Shown: positions 32,953 through 44,164, numbered from the stretch's first letter. The stretch is DNA of 64,000 bases from Archangium violaceum (GCF_016859125.1 NZ_CP069338.1:2170001-2234000), one strand, 5' to 3'. Program-made: numbers and translations. The notes: generated by a model from the sequence alone, not told the origin.

Positions 32953-33666
32953 ATGAATCGCGAATACCATCGCTGGTATAGCTCGCGCCTGGGCCGGGAC
33001 ATGGAGGTGCTGCTCTTCGGGCACTCCGGGGAACCGGTGATGCTGCTGCCCACCAGCAAGGGCCGTTTCTACCAGGCGGAGGACTTCGGGCTCATCGGGG
33101 CGATCGCGGATCGCATCCAGTCGGGGCGCTATGTCGTGGTGTGCCCGGACTCGGTGGACGAGGAGAGCTGGTTCAATACGTCCATCCACCCGCATGAGCG
33201 GGTGGCGAGGCACGACGCGTACGAGCAGTACCTGCTGCACGAGGTGGTGCCGCTGCTGATGTCACGCAGCACGGGGGGCCGGCTGACGCTGGGAGGATGC
33301 AGCTTCGGCGGCTTCCACACGTACAACATCGGGCTGCGGCACCCGAACACCTTCCGGCGCCTGCTCTCGATGGGAGGCAAGTTCGAGACGGAGGACCTCC
33401 TCGACGGCCACCAGGACGAGAGCGTGTACTACCACTCGTGCATGCAGTGGCTGCCGAGGGCGAGCGATGTGGCGCAGCTCACGGCGCTGAGGCGGGTGGA
33501 GATGGTGCTGGCGGTGGGCGAGCACGACTTCTGCCGGCCCTCGAACGAGAACCTGTCGAAGCTGCTGTGGTCGAAGGACATCCGCAACCACCTGGCCATC
33601 TGGTGGGGAGGCACGCACGACTGGCCGGTGTGGCGGCAGATGATTCAGCACTACCTGCCGTGGTAA
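32953..33666 (+). CDS. Esterase-family alpha/beta hydrolase
   Basis: 237 residues, a minimal alpha/beta hydrolase related to putative esterases (Esterase D type). Nucleophile elbow GGCSFGG with Ser117, acid candidate in VGEHDFC and His in GGTHDWPVW near the C-terminus. The N-terminus (REYHRWYSSRLGRDMEVLLFG) is the typical first strands of this family. No signal peptide, so cytoplasmic. The substrate is unknown. Confidence 0.88.
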   Translation: MNREYHRWYSSRLGRDMEVLLFGHSGEPVMLLPTSKGRFYQAEDFGLIGAIADRIQSGRYVVVCPDSVDEESWFNTSIHPHERVARHDAYEQYLLHEVVPLLMSRSTGGRLTLGGCSFGGFHTYNIGLRHPNTFRRLLSMGGKFETEDLLDGHQDESVYYHSCMQWLPRASDVAQLTALRRVEMVLAVGEHDFCRPSNENLSKLLWSKDIRNHLAIWWGGTHDWPVWRQMIQHYLPW

Positions 33667-34042
33667 GGACCCAGCCGCCCTGCCGCTCACGCTCGCGCAG
33701 GGCGACGAACTCGGCGACGAAGTCGAAGAACCTGCGGATGGCGCGCTCGTGGTCGCCATCGCAGTCGCGGAGGTACTTGGCGTCCCATCCATCCGGGGGG
33801 AACTCCTGCTTCACATCACGGAGCCAGTCGCGGAAGAGACCGTACTCCTCATCCTCGATGCCGTTGGCGAACTGACAAGCACGGTAACCATCGATGAAGG
33901 CCACCCTCCGGGTGATGTCGATGTCGCCCATGCTCAGCAGCAAGTGTCTCCTCAGATTGCCCTGCCGCATGCGCACCAGATAATCGAGCAGGCACACAGG
34001 GTGTCGAGGTAGCTGACCCTCCGAAGCGTTGCCCTCACTCAT
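33479..34042 (-). CDS. Hypothetical protein overlapping the esterase gene antisense
   Basis: 187 codons from the ATG at 34042 (MSEGNASEGQLPRHPV). The first ~125 residues look like a real protein (LLLSMGDIDITRRVAFIDGY, ACQFANGIEDEEYGLFRDWL, HERAIRRFFDFVAEFVAL). The last ~60 are antisense to the esterase gene and turn Arg/Pro/Ala/Ser-rich, so the original stop has probably been lost through a frameshift or mutation. It is small, acidic and uncharacterised. Confidence 0.6.
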   Translation of the reverse strand: MSEGNASEGQLPRHPVCLLDYLVRMRQGNLRRHLLLSMGDIDITRRVAFIDGYRACQFANGIEDEEYGLFRDWLRDVKQEFPPDGWDAKYLRDCDGDHERAIRRFFDFVAEFVALRERERQGGWVLTTAGSAESSAATPASRACLPTRWPGGCGCPSTTAASTGSRSRAGRSRARPPPAPSPPASAP

Positions 34043-34094
34043 CGAGCATCAGCCCTCGAAGCATGCGCAGGCTTCGAGCCCGGGCGGCCGCCCC

Positions 34095-35471
34095 TCACGC
34101 CTCAAGGGGCTGGAAGGTGCCCGTGCTCTGGCGATGGAAGCGCCAGAAGAGCGCGAGCGCCACGGCGGTGAGCCCCGCGCACAGACCCCACCAGATGCCG
34201 AACACGCCGAGCTTCAACCCGAAGCCCAGCAGCAGCGCCACCGGCAGGCCCACCGCGTAGTGCCCCACCATGTTGGCGTAGAAGGTGAAGCGCGTATCCC
34301 CCGCCCCTCGCAGCACGCCCGCGCCCACTCCCTGCACGCCATCGGAAATCTGGAAGACGGCGCACACCATCAACAACGGCACCACCAGGGGCATCACCTC
34401 GGCCGGCGTGCCCATGAACTCCGCCAGTTGCCGGGGAAACAGCGCGAACATGAGCGCGCTCAGCGACATGAAGCCCGCCCCCGAGGCGAAGGCCATCAAC
34501 CCGCTCAGCCGCGCCAGCGGGGTGTTGCGCGCGCCCACGGCCCACCCCACCCGCACACTGCCCGCGTTGCCGATTCCCAGGGCCACCGTGAAGGAGAGGC
34601 TACCGAAGGAGATGGCGATCTGATGCGCGCTCATGCTCTCCGGGCCCAACCACCGCGCCAGCACTCCGGCGAGCGAGAAGACACCCACCTCCGCCGCGAT
34701 GTGCAGGCCGATGGGCACGCCCACCCACAGCGCCTGGAGGATGTCGGAGCGCACCGGCCGCACCGAGGGCATTCCCCCCGGCACCGGCACCTGGCGCACC
34801 GCCCACGCGACGATGGCCCACTGCAACACACTGCACAGCAGCGTCGCGATGGCCGAGCCCTTCACCCCCATGGCCGGAATGAGGCGCAGCGGCCCACACC
34901 ACTCCGGCAGCACCCCGCCACCAAAGACGAGGAGGATGTCCGCGCCCAGGTTGAAGACATTGGCCACCAGGGTGGCCACCACCAACGGGCGGGTGAGCGC
35001 CGCCGCCTGGAGATAGGAGCGCGTGTTGATGAAGAGCAGCATCAGGGGCAGGCTCGGCGCCCGCCAGTCTAGGTAGTCCTGGAACAGGGACAGTTCGGCG
35101 AACTCCACCCCGAACAGGGGCAGCAGCCTCGGCACCACCATCAGCGGCACCGCCAGCACCACGCCCACGATGAGGGCCAGATAGCTGCCCTGCCAGAGGA
35201 GCACCCGCGCGCGCGGTGCGTTGCCCGCCCCGAAGGCCTGGGACACCAGGGGATCCACCCCCATCATCAGCCCCATCGCGAAGCTGCTGAGGGCGAAGAA
35301 GACCGCGGTGGACAGGCCCACCGCCGCCAGCGCCTGGGTGCCCGCCCGGCTCACCACCGCCGTGTCCACGAAACTCATGAGGGACTGGCCCGCCTGGGCG
35401 ATGGCGATGGGCAGGGCGAGCTTCCAGAGTTCTCGGAACTCTTCGCGACGACTGGGAATTGAGGCGGACAT
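34095..35471 (-). CDS. MATE-family multidrug efflux transporter
   Basis: 458 residues with twelve hydrophobic segments in two similar halves. Family signatures are LPIAIAQAGQSLMSFVDTAVV in helix 1, the GVDPLVSQAFGAGN loop after helix 2, and a corresponding VRVGWAVGARN in the second half. These exchange Na+ or H+ for drugs across the inner membrane. The upstream ATG is at 35471; the MSASIPSRREEF N-terminus is normal. Monocistronic. Confidence 0.92.
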   Translation of the reverse strand: MSASIPSRREEFRELWKLALPIAIAQAGQSLMSFVDTAVVSRAGTQALAAVGLSTAVFFALSSFAMGLMMGVDPLVSQAFGAGNAPRARVLLWQGSYLALIVGVVLAVPLMVVPRLLPLFGVEFAELSLFQDYLDWRAPSLPLMLLFINTRSYLQAAALTRPLVVATLVANVFNLGADILLVFGGGVLPEWCGPLRLIPAMGVKGSAIATLLCSVLQWAIVAWAVRQVPVPGGMPSVRPVRSDILQALWVGVPIGLHIAAEVGVFSLAGVLARWLGPESMSAHQIAISFGSLSFTVALGIGNAGSVRVGWAVGARNTPLARLSGLMAFASGAGFMSLSALMFALFPRQLAEFMGTPAEVMPLVVPLLMVCAVFQISDGVQGVGAGVLRGAGDTRFTFYANMVGHYAVGLPVALLLGFGLKLGVFGIWWGLCAGLTAVALALFWRFHRQSTGTFQPLEA

Positions 35472-35629
35472 GGGAGCGGTGCCCTATAGCGGGTTTCCAC
35501 GGCGGATGCCGGGTTGTCTCCCCCGACGTCCCAACCCCCGCTCCCCTGACCCATCAGCCGGCCGCCCGTGCTCCATGCGGCCGGCTACTCACCTTCAACC
35601 GCGGGTCCACGCCTGGGGGGCGCGCCGCG

Positions 35630-37708
35630 TCATGGGTAGGAGATGGGCGCGAACCGCGAGGTGGCCACGGGCTGGGAGAGGTTGCTCACGTGGGCCACGC
35701 GCACACCGGCGTCGGTGATGGCATACACATAATCATCCGCCATCACGCTACGGCGCACGTACGGCACGTAGCTATAGCTCCACTGGTTGTAATTGACCGT
35801 CTGGAACACATCCTTCATGGAGATCGCGCCCACGGGGGTGAAGCCGGTCGCCGGGTCCACGTGGAAGACGCGCAGCTCGCTCACGAAGCCGCCCCAGTAG
35901 TCCCCACCGTAGTACTGCTGCGTCCAGTCCGCGAAGGGAATGGCCAACGTGCCCCTGGCCGGGAAGTAGTTGAAGGCCTTGTGGTCGTAGAGCGACTCGG
36001 AAAAGCCGTAGGCCGTGCCCACCAACTGCGTGAAGGCCTCGCGCGGATTGGCCGGGTCCGTCACGTCGAAGAGGGACAGCTTGATGGCTCGCGACAGCCA
36101 GTCGCCGTTCTCCGCCATGTGCACGCCCACGGTCAGCAGGTGGTTGTCCCCCAGCGGGTGGATGTACGAGGAGAAGCCCGGCACCTTGAGCTCGCCCACC
36201 TTGCGCGGGTGCGCCGGGTCGGACAGATCGAAGGTGAAGAGCGGATCCACCTGGCGGAACGTCACCACGTAGCCCTTGTCGCCGAGGAAGCGCGCGCTGT
36301 AGATGCGCTCGCCCTTTGCCAGCTCCTCGCTCCGGCCCAGAGGCTTCAGCTGGCCATTCTCCTCGCGGTAGGTGGACAGGAGGTTGCTCGTCTCGATGCG
36401 CCCCCAGTCGTTCCCCGGCTCCGCCACCCGGGTGGAGAGGGTGGTGGCCACGCGCAACACGCCCTCGTGCTCGTCCATGCTGAACTGGTTCAGCAGGGAG
36501 CCCTCCACCGTGCCGCTGGCCACGTACGTGGCGCGGTGCGGCTGGGACAGGTCGAGCTTGTGCACGTAGGTGTGCTCCGACTGCCCCACCTCCGGCCACC
36601 ACCACCAGTGGCGCGCCGCCAGGTAGAGCGCGCTCCCGTTGGAGTACACCTCCCCCGGCTCGGTCACCAGCGTGGTGCGGCTCGGGGCCTGCGCCACCTG
36701 CGCGTCCAGGTCGAGCGAGGCCACGGTGACGAAGCCCAACCGGGTGGGCGCGTTCGTCTTGTGGAAGCTCCGGCAGTCGTGGCCCACCCCTGTCTCGGTA
36801 CCATCCGGTCGCTTGAACCGGCCCTGGGGCAACCAGTCCGACAGAGCGCTTGAGCGGATGAGCTGCTCGTTGTGCTCCATCAGCTTGTCGATCTCCTTCT
36901 CCAGGCGCTCCTGGTCGTCCCAGAGCTCGCGCGAATAGTCAGGCCACCAGCGGATGCCGGCGGGCCAGTGGAACGCGTCGCGCAACACCAGCCGCGCGGA
37001 GCTGCCCGCGAGCCGCGCGTCGTGGTAGCCGCCCGGCAGGTACAGCTCGCCCGTCACCTGGGGCGCGGCCAGCTCGGACACGTCCACCGTCGTCACCTTG
37101 GTGAAGGCGATACTGGAGGAGGAGTAGCAGGGGCCCATGGGCGTGCACGCACCTCCGCTCGTGCCCGGAAGCGGCTGGTACACCTCGGAGAAGACGAGCA
37201 CCTTGTCGCCATGCAGGAACATCTGCCGGGGCCAGCCCTCGAGTTGCAGCGAGGACTCCGCGCGCAGCGACTCGGCCGGCCAGGAGCGATGCGCGTACAG
37301 CTTCTGCCCGGAGAGGACGAAGATGCGCGTGCCGTCGTTCTTCACGAAGTCGGCCTCGTCCACGCCGGCCACCTGGTTGTTGGTGCCCGTGTGGTTGTTC
37401 GGCCCGGACGAGCCCCCACCTTCCGCGGGCGCCCCCGAGGGAGGCGCCGAACCATCCACCGCGTCGGGGCTGTCACCTCTGAGCCAACCGCCCCGCGACT
37501 TCCAATAGGACGGCTTGGAGCGCTCCATCGTGGTGCGCATGTCGAGCACCGCGGCATCCTCGATATAGGACTCGAGCGCTCCGCAACTCTCGAAGGACTC
37601 CAGCCGCGCCCTCATCTGCACCGGCTGGTTCTCGGGAATGGCGCTCTTGTCGGCGCACCCCACCAGTCCCAACAGCGCGAGCGCCAACCCACCATGGTTC
37701 TTCCGCAT
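35630..37708 (-). CDS. Beta-propeller domain lipoprotein
   Basis: 692 residues. A lipoprotein signal peptide (LALALLGLVGCADK, Cys18) is followed by a Gly/Ser/Pro-rich linker and a large domain of the beta-propeller type annotated as PF09826-like: VAGVDEADFVKNDGTRIFVL is its highly typical start, and EGVLRVATT, YVVTFRQVDPLFTFDLSDP and HKAFNYFPARGTLAIPF are later blades. The ATG at 37708 has GGAGTCAGGGAT upstream. Surface exposure is likely. The role is not known. Confidence 0.88.
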   Translation of the reverse strand: MRKNHGGLALALLGLVGCADKSAIPENQPVQMRARLESFESCGALESYIEDAAVLDMRTTMERSKPSYWKSRGGWLRGDSPDAVDGSAPPSGAPAEGGGSSGPNNHTGTNNQVAGVDEADFVKNDGTRIFVLSGQKLYAHRSWPAESLRAESSLQLEGWPRQMFLHGDKVLVFSEVYQPLPGTSGGACTPMGPCYSSSSIAFTKVTTVDVSELAAPQVTGELYLPGGYHDARLAGSSARLVLRDAFHWPAGIRWWPDYSRELWDDQERLEKEIDKLMEHNEQLIRSSALSDWLPQGRFKRPDGTETGVGHDCRSFHKTNAPTRLGFVTVASLDLDAQVAQAPSRTTLVTEPGEVYSNGSALYLAARHWWWWPEVGQSEHTYVHKLDLSQPHRATYVASGTVEGSLLNQFSMDEHEGVLRVATTLSTRVAEPGNDWGRIETSNLLSTYREENGQLKPLGRSEELAKGERIYSARFLGDKGYVVTFRQVDPLFTFDLSDPAHPRKVGELKVPGFSSYIHPLGDNHLLTVGVHMAENGDWLSRAIKLSLFDVTDPANPREAFTQLVGTAYGFSESLYDHKAFNYFPARGTLAIPFADWTQQYYGGDYWGGFVSELRVFHVDPATGFTPVGAISMKDVFQTVNYNQWSYSYVPYVRRSVMADDYVYAITDAGVRVAHVSNLSQPVATSRFAPISYP

Positions 37709-37878
37709 ATCCCTGACTCCTCGGATTCGTCTTCCGGCCGCGGCGCGGGCATTGCCACCCGTGTGCCAGGGACGAGGCGCCCCCAGGTGCTCGGGATTCC
37801 GAGGAGTTGGGGACGCACGGCTCGCGCGAAGCGTCTCGGAAAGTCGAGGCGCCTCTGTTTTCCGTGGGCCGAGGGGTG

Positions 37879-39693
37879 TCAGCGACCCGACAGGAGTTGC
37901 GTGAGCTGGCGCGCCACCTGGGCGCACTGCTCGGCATCGCGGGCCTCGAGGGCGGCGTGACCGGACGCCAGCAGCGATCTCACGTTGACCATGGCCGCGT
38001 CCGCCTGATCGCTGGGGTTCTCCTCCGCGGTGCGCTGCAGCAGCTTCGCCAGCTTCTCCCCGCGCTCCAGCAGCTTGCGGAACGTCTCCTCCGTCTTCTT
38101 CGCGTCCGCCTGCGCCTGCTTCCGCGCGTACGAGGCCTGCTCCTTCACGAGCCGGTCGGCCTCCTGTCCCGGAAGGTTCGGACGAGCCTCCAGCCGCACC
38201 GCCTCGCTCAGCCCCGTCTTGAGGTCCGTGGCACGCACCGACAACGTGCCCTCGTTGGACAGCTCGAACGTCACCTCCAGCGGCGTGTCCCCGCGCGAGC
38301 CCACCTCGAGATCGCGCAGCACCACCTCGCCCAGCTTGCGGTTCTCGTCCTGCAGCTCGCTCTCGCCCTGGTAGATGGGGATGCGCGCCTCCGTCTGCCC
38401 GTGGGTGCTCGGGTGGAAGACGTCCTTGGCCACCACTGGCACCGCGCTGTTGCGGGGGATGAGGTGCTTCACCCGCCCGCCCATCACCCCCACGCCCAGC
38501 GAGCTGCCCACCACGTCCAGCAGCAGCGCCGCGCCCGACTGGCGCGCCAGCTCGTCCGCGTGGATGGCCGCGCCCAACGCCACGGCCTCGTCCGGGTTCA
38601 CCTCCGTGGAGGGCTTCTTGCCGAAGAAGTCCCCCACCAGCCGGCGGATGAGGGGCACGCGCGTCATGCCGCCCACCAGCAGCACCGTGTCCACCGAGCG
38701 CGGCTCCATCCCCGCGTCCTTCATCACCGACTCGCAGACCGCGATGCAGCGCCTGGACAACGGCTCGCACAGCTGCTCGAAGAAATCGCGCGTGAGCGCC
38801 GTCTCCAGGCCCGTCAGCTTGCGCGCCGGCTGGTTGTGGTCCCCCAGGCCCGCCAGGGAAATGAGCGTCTCCTCGTAGTCCGTCAGCTCGCGCTTGGCCT
38901 GCTCCGCGGCCACCTTCAGCTTGCGCATGGACACCGCGTCGCGGTGCACCAGCTCGCGGTGGTTGTCATCCACCTGCGCCAACAGCCAGTCGACGATCTT
39001 CAGGTCGAAGTCCTCGCCACCCAGCGAGGGGTCTCCGCCCGTGGCCTTCACCTCGTAGACACCATCCGTTATCTCCAGGACGGTGACATCGAAGGTGCCA
39101 CCGCCCAGGTCGAAGACGAGCGCGTGGCCCTGGAAGCCGCGCGACAGCCCGTAGGCGAGCGCCGCGGCGGTGGGCTCGTTGATGAGGCGGATGGCGTCCA
39201 GCCCGGCGATGGTGGCCGCCTCGCGCGTGGCCTGGCGCTGGCCGTCGTCGAAGTTGGCCGGGACGGTGATGACGCACTTGCTCACCGCGCGGCCGAAATA
39301 CGCCTCGGCGTCCAGCTTCAGCTCCCCCAGAATCATGGCCGCCACCTGGGTGACGGGCACGGTGCGCCCGGCCATCTTCACCCGCACGTCCCCGGTGTTG
39401 CCGCCCGCCAGCTGATAGGGAACCACCGCCTTGGCCGCCTGCACCAGCTCCGGGGTGAAGCGCCGCCCGATGAAACGTTTGGTGGCCCACACCACGCACT
39501 CGGGATGCTCCTCCGCGAGCGCCTGGGCCTTGGCGCCCACCACGCGCTCGGCCGTCTTGGGGGTGAGTCCCACCACGGAGGGCGTCAGCCGCCCTCCCGA
39601 GCGCGAGGGAATGATGCGGGGCCGTCCCTCCTCCACGGAGGCCACGGCGCTGTTGGTGGTGCCCAGGTCGATGCCGATGACGGGGTCGCGCAT
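37879..39693 (-). CDS. Hsp70/DnaK-family chaperone
   Basis: 604 residues. Nucleotide-binding domain with IGIDLGTTNSAVA, WATKRFIGRRF, VITVPANFDDGQRQATREAA, INEPTAAALAYG, LVFDLGGGTFDVTVLE and VLLVGGMTRVPLIRR; then a substrate-binding domain (PIYQGESELQDENRKLGEV) and a helical lid. Somewhat shorter than DnaK (about 640) and without the C-terminal EEVD-like tail, so it is a paralogue rather than the main DnaK. No dnaJ or grpE gene is adjacent. The start at 39693 is set by the conserved N-terminus; no clear ribosome-binding site is seen. Divergent from atpH. Confidence 0.9.
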   Translation of the reverse strand: MRDPVIGIDLGTTNSAVASVEEGRPRIIPSRSGGRLTPSVVGLTPKTAERVVGAKAQALAEEHPECVVWATKRFIGRRFTPELVQAAKAVVPYQLAGGNTGDVRVKMAGRTVPVTQVAAMILGELKLDAEAYFGRAVSKCVITVPANFDDGQRQATREAATIAGLDAIRLINEPTAAALAYGLSRGFQGHALVFDLGGGTFDVTVLEITDGVYEVKATGGDPSLGGEDFDLKIVDWLLAQVDDNHRELVHRDAVSMRKLKVAAEQAKRELTDYEETLISLAGLGDHNQPARKLTGLETALTRDFFEQLCEPLSRRCIAVCESVMKDAGMEPRSVDTVLLVGGMTRVPLIRRLVGDFFGKKPSTEVNPDEAVALGAAIHADELARQSGAALLLDVVGSSLGVGVMGGRVKHLIPRNSAVPVVAKDVFHPSTHGQTEARIPIYQGESELQDENRKLGEVVLRDLEVGSRGDTPLEVTFELSNEGTLSVRATDLKTGLSEAVRLEARPNLPGQEADRLVKEQASYARKQAQADAKKTEETFRKLLERGEKLAKLLQRTAEENPSDQADAAMVNVRSLLASGHAALEARDAEQCAQVARQLTQLLSGR

Positions 39694-39886
39694 TGAAGGA
39701 GGGGCCGGTGTCCGGAGGCTACGACGCCGGCCCGTGTTCCCATGATACGCCGGAGATGCAGGATTCCAGAGGCCCCCGTGAGCCCACGCCCGGAGTACAA
39801 CCCCAGGGGAACTTATTGGAGACCCCGCACGCGGTACACTCCCAGCATTGCCCCTGGGCAGGGGGCGTGCTAAGCGCCGCCGCGTC
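39694..39886 (+). promoter_or_regulatory. Divergent promoter region of hsp70 paralogue and atpH
   Basis: 193 bases. A possible sigma-70 promoter for atpH is TTATTG (about 39814) and TACACT 16 bases further on. CCCAGGGG upstream and CCCCTGGG downstream of it form an inverted pair spaced by about 50 bases. Both calls are by eye. Confidence 0.25.
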
Positions 39887-40432
39887 ATGGTGAACGTGTC
39901 CATCGCCCGCCGTTACGCCCGCGCGCTCCTCGACGTCGCCACTGAGACTGGCCGCGCCGACGCCGTGTCCGAGCAGCTCTCGACCTTCTCCGGTGCGCTC
40001 GCGCAGAACCGCGAGCTGGAGGACGTGCTGCTCAACCCCGCCTACTCCCGCGAGCAGCGCACCCGCGTGATGGAGGCGCTCCTCAAGGCGCTCGGCCCGG
40101 TGGAGCCCGTGCTGGGCAACACCCTGCGCCTGCTGGTGGACCGCAACCGGCTCATCTACCTGCCGGACATCGCCCGCCTCTACCGCGACATGGCCGATGC
40201 CCAGGCCGGACGCCTGCGCGGCCACGTCACCAGCGCCGTGCCCCTTGCCTCGGACACCCTCCAGAAGCTCGCCGGCACCCTCAAGGAGCTCACCCAGCGC
40301 AATGTCGTGCTGGAGGCGCGCGTGGACCCCACCGTCCTCGGCGGTGTGTCCGCCCAGGTGGGTAGCACCCTGTACGACGGCACCCTGCGCACCCAGCTGG
40401 AGCAGATGCGCCGCGAGCTCAAGCAGCGCTGA
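39887..40432 (+). CDS. atpH: ATP synthase F1 delta subunit
   Basis: 181 residues, the stalk subunit that joins F1 to the peripheral stalk at the inner membrane. Typical delta/OSCP features are IARRYARALLDVATE at the N-terminus, NPAYSREQRTRVME, LLVDRNRLIYLPDIARLY and the C-terminal DPTVLGGVSAQVGSTLYDGTLR. ATG at 39887 (MVNVSIARR). The partner alpha-subunit gene lies downstream but is separated by a histidine kinase gene. Confidence 0.93.
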   Translation: MVNVSIARRYARALLDVATETGRADAVSEQLSTFSGALAQNRELEDVLLNPAYSREQRTRVMEALLKALGPVEPVLGNTLRLLVDRNRLIYLPDIARLYRDMADAQAGRLRGHVTSAVPLASDTLQKLAGTLKELTQRNVVLEARVDPTVLGGVSAQVGSTLYDGTLRTQLEQMRRELKQR

Positions 40433-40567
40433 GCCGCCTGCTCGCCCAGCTCGGGAGGAAGCCGCGCTGTCGGGTCCTCCCCACTTCCCGGCAAGCCCGG
40501 TATTCCCAGCGGGCCATGGAACGAGTATGGTGACCGCACGGGTTCTCTCCCGTGCCTCCATCCATCC

Positions 40568-42049
40568 ATGGCGCAGCCAGTCCTCAACCGCCCTCACGCA
40601 GTCACTCCGGTCCCCTCTCTACCCGAGGAGGCCCTGCACTGCTTCGGTGCGTTGCTCCAGGCCCCGGGCCTTGGACTGGCCTTCCTGGACAGGGAGCTGC
40701 GCTTCCGCTTCGTCAACAACGCGCTCATCACCCTGAGCGGGCTGCCCGGCACCTCGTATGACGGCCGTACGACCGGAGAGGTCTGGCCCGGGCTCTCGTC
40801 GGTGCTGTCCCCCCTGCTGACCCGGGCCCTGGCGGGCGACGTGGTGCACGGGGAGCGGGTGTCGGGCGTGCTCGGAAGCTCGCCAGGCAATGGCGTGCGC
40901 CACTTCCGGGTGTCGGTGCTCCCGGCGTCCACGGGCGGACTGCGCTCGGGCGTGAGCCTGACGCTGGAGGACGAGACGGAGCGCGTGTCCCAGGAGCTGG
41001 CCCTGCGCGAGAGCGAGGAGCGGCTGAGGGGCCTCGTCGCCGTGTCCTGCGACGGCTTCTTCCTCCATGAGGCGGGCACCATCCTCGAGGCCAACCGCTC
41101 GCTGGCCAGCCTGTTCGGCAGCACGCCCGAGGAGATGGTGGGTCAACCCCTGACGCGCTGGGTGGCCCCCGAATCCCGCGAGGCGGTGCAGCGCGCGACG
41201 TCCCGGCAGGTGGAGTCCCCCTACGAATTGACGGGGCTGCGCTCCGACGGAAAGCGGCTCTTCCTGGAGGTACTGGGGCGGACCGTGGAGTACGCCGGAC
41301 GCAACGTGCGGATGACGGCCGTCTGGGACATCAGCGCCCGCAAGGCCACCGAGGAGGCCACGGCCCGCGCCGACGCCTTCCGCGAACAGCTCCTGGGGGT
41401 GGTGGGGCACGACCTGCGCTCCCCCCTCTACGCCATCCAGCTCAGCGTGGGGGCGCTCCAGCGTGCTGGAGGACTCAGCGAGACGCAGCTGCGCCAGGTG
41501 ATGCACGTGGACACCGCCGCCCGGCGCATGGAGCGGATGATCCGCGAGCTGCTGGACTACACGCGCGCGCGGCTGGCTGGAGGCCTCCCCGTGCGCCCCG
41601 CGCCGCTCTCCCTGGAGAAGCTGCTGGAACGGGTGGTGGAGGAGTTCCAGGTGTCCCACCCCACCCGGCTCATCGTCTCCACGGTGGAGGGCGACGTCCG
41701 GGGGAGCTGGGACGAGTCGCGGCTCGGTCAGCTGCTGGACAATCTGGTGGGCAACGCCGTGCAACACAGCCCCTCGGACACTCCGGTGGAGGTGAAGCTG
41801 GCCGGGGTCGCCGATGGCATCACCCTCACGGTGCGGAACGAAGGGCCGCCCGTCCCGCTCGAAGAGCGAGCGACCCTGTTCGAGCCCTTCAAGCGCGGCA
41901 AGCGCGCCAGTGGCGATGGCCTGGGGCTGGGCCTATATATCGCCCGGCAGATCGTCGTGGCGCATGCGGGCCGCATCTCGGTGGAGTCCGGCGTCGGGTT
42001 GGGGACGCGCTTCATCGTGTGGCTGCCCCGGCACGCCCCGGGCGCCTAG
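40568..42049 (+). CDS. PAS-domain sensor histidine kinase inserted between atpH and atpA
   Basis: 493 residues, no membrane segment. Two PAS-like domains (about 20-140 and 145-265), dimerisation domain with GVVGHDLRSPLYAIQLS (phospho-His), ATPase domain with LLDNLVGNAVQHSP, FEPFKRGKRASGDGLGLGLY and GLGTRFIVWLP. It starts 135 bases after atpH and ends 164 bases before atpA, on the same strand, so read-through could place it in the atp operon. Similar in layout to the kinase at 24382-26292. No receiver is adjacent. Confidence 0.9.
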   Translation: MAQPVLNRPHAVTPVPSLPEEALHCFGALLQAPGLGLAFLDRELRFRFVNNALITLSGLPGTSYDGRTTGEVWPGLSSVLSPLLTRALAGDVVHGERVSGVLGSSPGNGVRHFRVSVLPASTGGLRSGVSLTLEDETERVSQELALRESEERLRGLVAVSCDGFFLHEAGTILEANRSLASLFGSTPEEMVGQPLTRWVAPESREAVQRATSRQVESPYELTGLRSDGKRLFLEVLGRTVEYAGRNVRMTAVWDISARKATEEATARADAFREQLLGVVGHDLRSPLYAIQLSVGALQRAGGLSETQLRQVMHVDTAARRMERMIRELLDYTRARLAGGLPVRPAPLSLEKLLERVVEEFQVSHPTRLIVSTVEGDVRGSWDESRLGQLLDNLVGNAVQHSPSDTPVEVKLAGVADGITLTVRNEGPPVPLEERATLFEPFKRGKRASGDGLGLGLYIARQIVVAHAGRISVESGVGLGTRFIVWLPRHAPGA

Positions 42050-42213
42050 AGGGAAATCCCTCCCGCTAGCGCCTCTTACAGCGCCGATGACACCTCGTGC
42101 CTCCGGACCCCCTTGCGCGTTGCGGCGGGGGGGTACGCGTGGTAAGGGGGCCCGGCCAATATCAGGTTTCTGTGGCGGCATTCCCACCGGCCGCCCCCGT
42201 ACAAGGACGCAAG

Positions 42214-43761
<1,548 letters not shown>

Positions 43762-43792
43762 TCGGCGTCACCCCGGAGTGAAGCACCACCGG

Positions 43793-43834
43793 GCCCCGCG
43801 CTCCCCCCTCGAGGGACGCGGGGCTTCGTGTTTT
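43793..43834 (+). terminator. Rho-independent terminator after atpA
   Basis: Stem GCCCCGCG/CGCGGGGC (43793-43800 with 43817-43824), inner TCCC/GGGA pairing, then TTCGTGTTTT. Strong terminator form, ending the atp transcript after atpA. Confidence 0.85.
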
Positions 43835-44160
43835 CAGGTGAGGACCCGCCCGGCCACCTTGAGCGCCTTGTCCAGGTAGCCCGCGAGCTCGGTCAACCGG
43901 CCCACCGCCTGGCTGATCTTGTTCAGGTCGTCGGCGGCCTCGGTGAGGGCGTGGTTGGTCTCGTGCATGGCGTCGGTGGCCCGCTTGAACTCGGCCGAAT
44001 CCGCGTCGAAGCGCGCCCCCAACAGCCGCATCAGCAGCTCGCGCAGCCGCTTGCCGTGGGCGAGGTACTCGGCGCGGGTCTCCTGCGGAAGGGCGCCACT
44101 CATCGACAGGTCGAAGCTGCGCTCGACGATGCGGGTCAACGTCTGGGTGTCGAAGAGCAT
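43834..44160 (-). CDS. Small helical protein of unknown function
   Basis: 108 residues, all helical by composition (MLFDTQTLTRIVERSFDL..., HETNHALTEAADDLNKISQA), with heptad-like Leu spacing that suggests a four-helix or coiled-coil structure. No known family. Start at 44160 lies 4 bases after the stop of the lipoprotein gene, so the two are coupled. Confidence 0.65.
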   Translation of the reverse strand: MLFDTQTLTRIVERSFDLSMSGALPQETRAEYLAHGKRLRELLMRLLGARFDADSAEFKRATDAMHETNHALTEAADDLNKISQAVGRLTELAGYLDKALKVAGRVLT

Positions 44161-44164
44161 GGCG

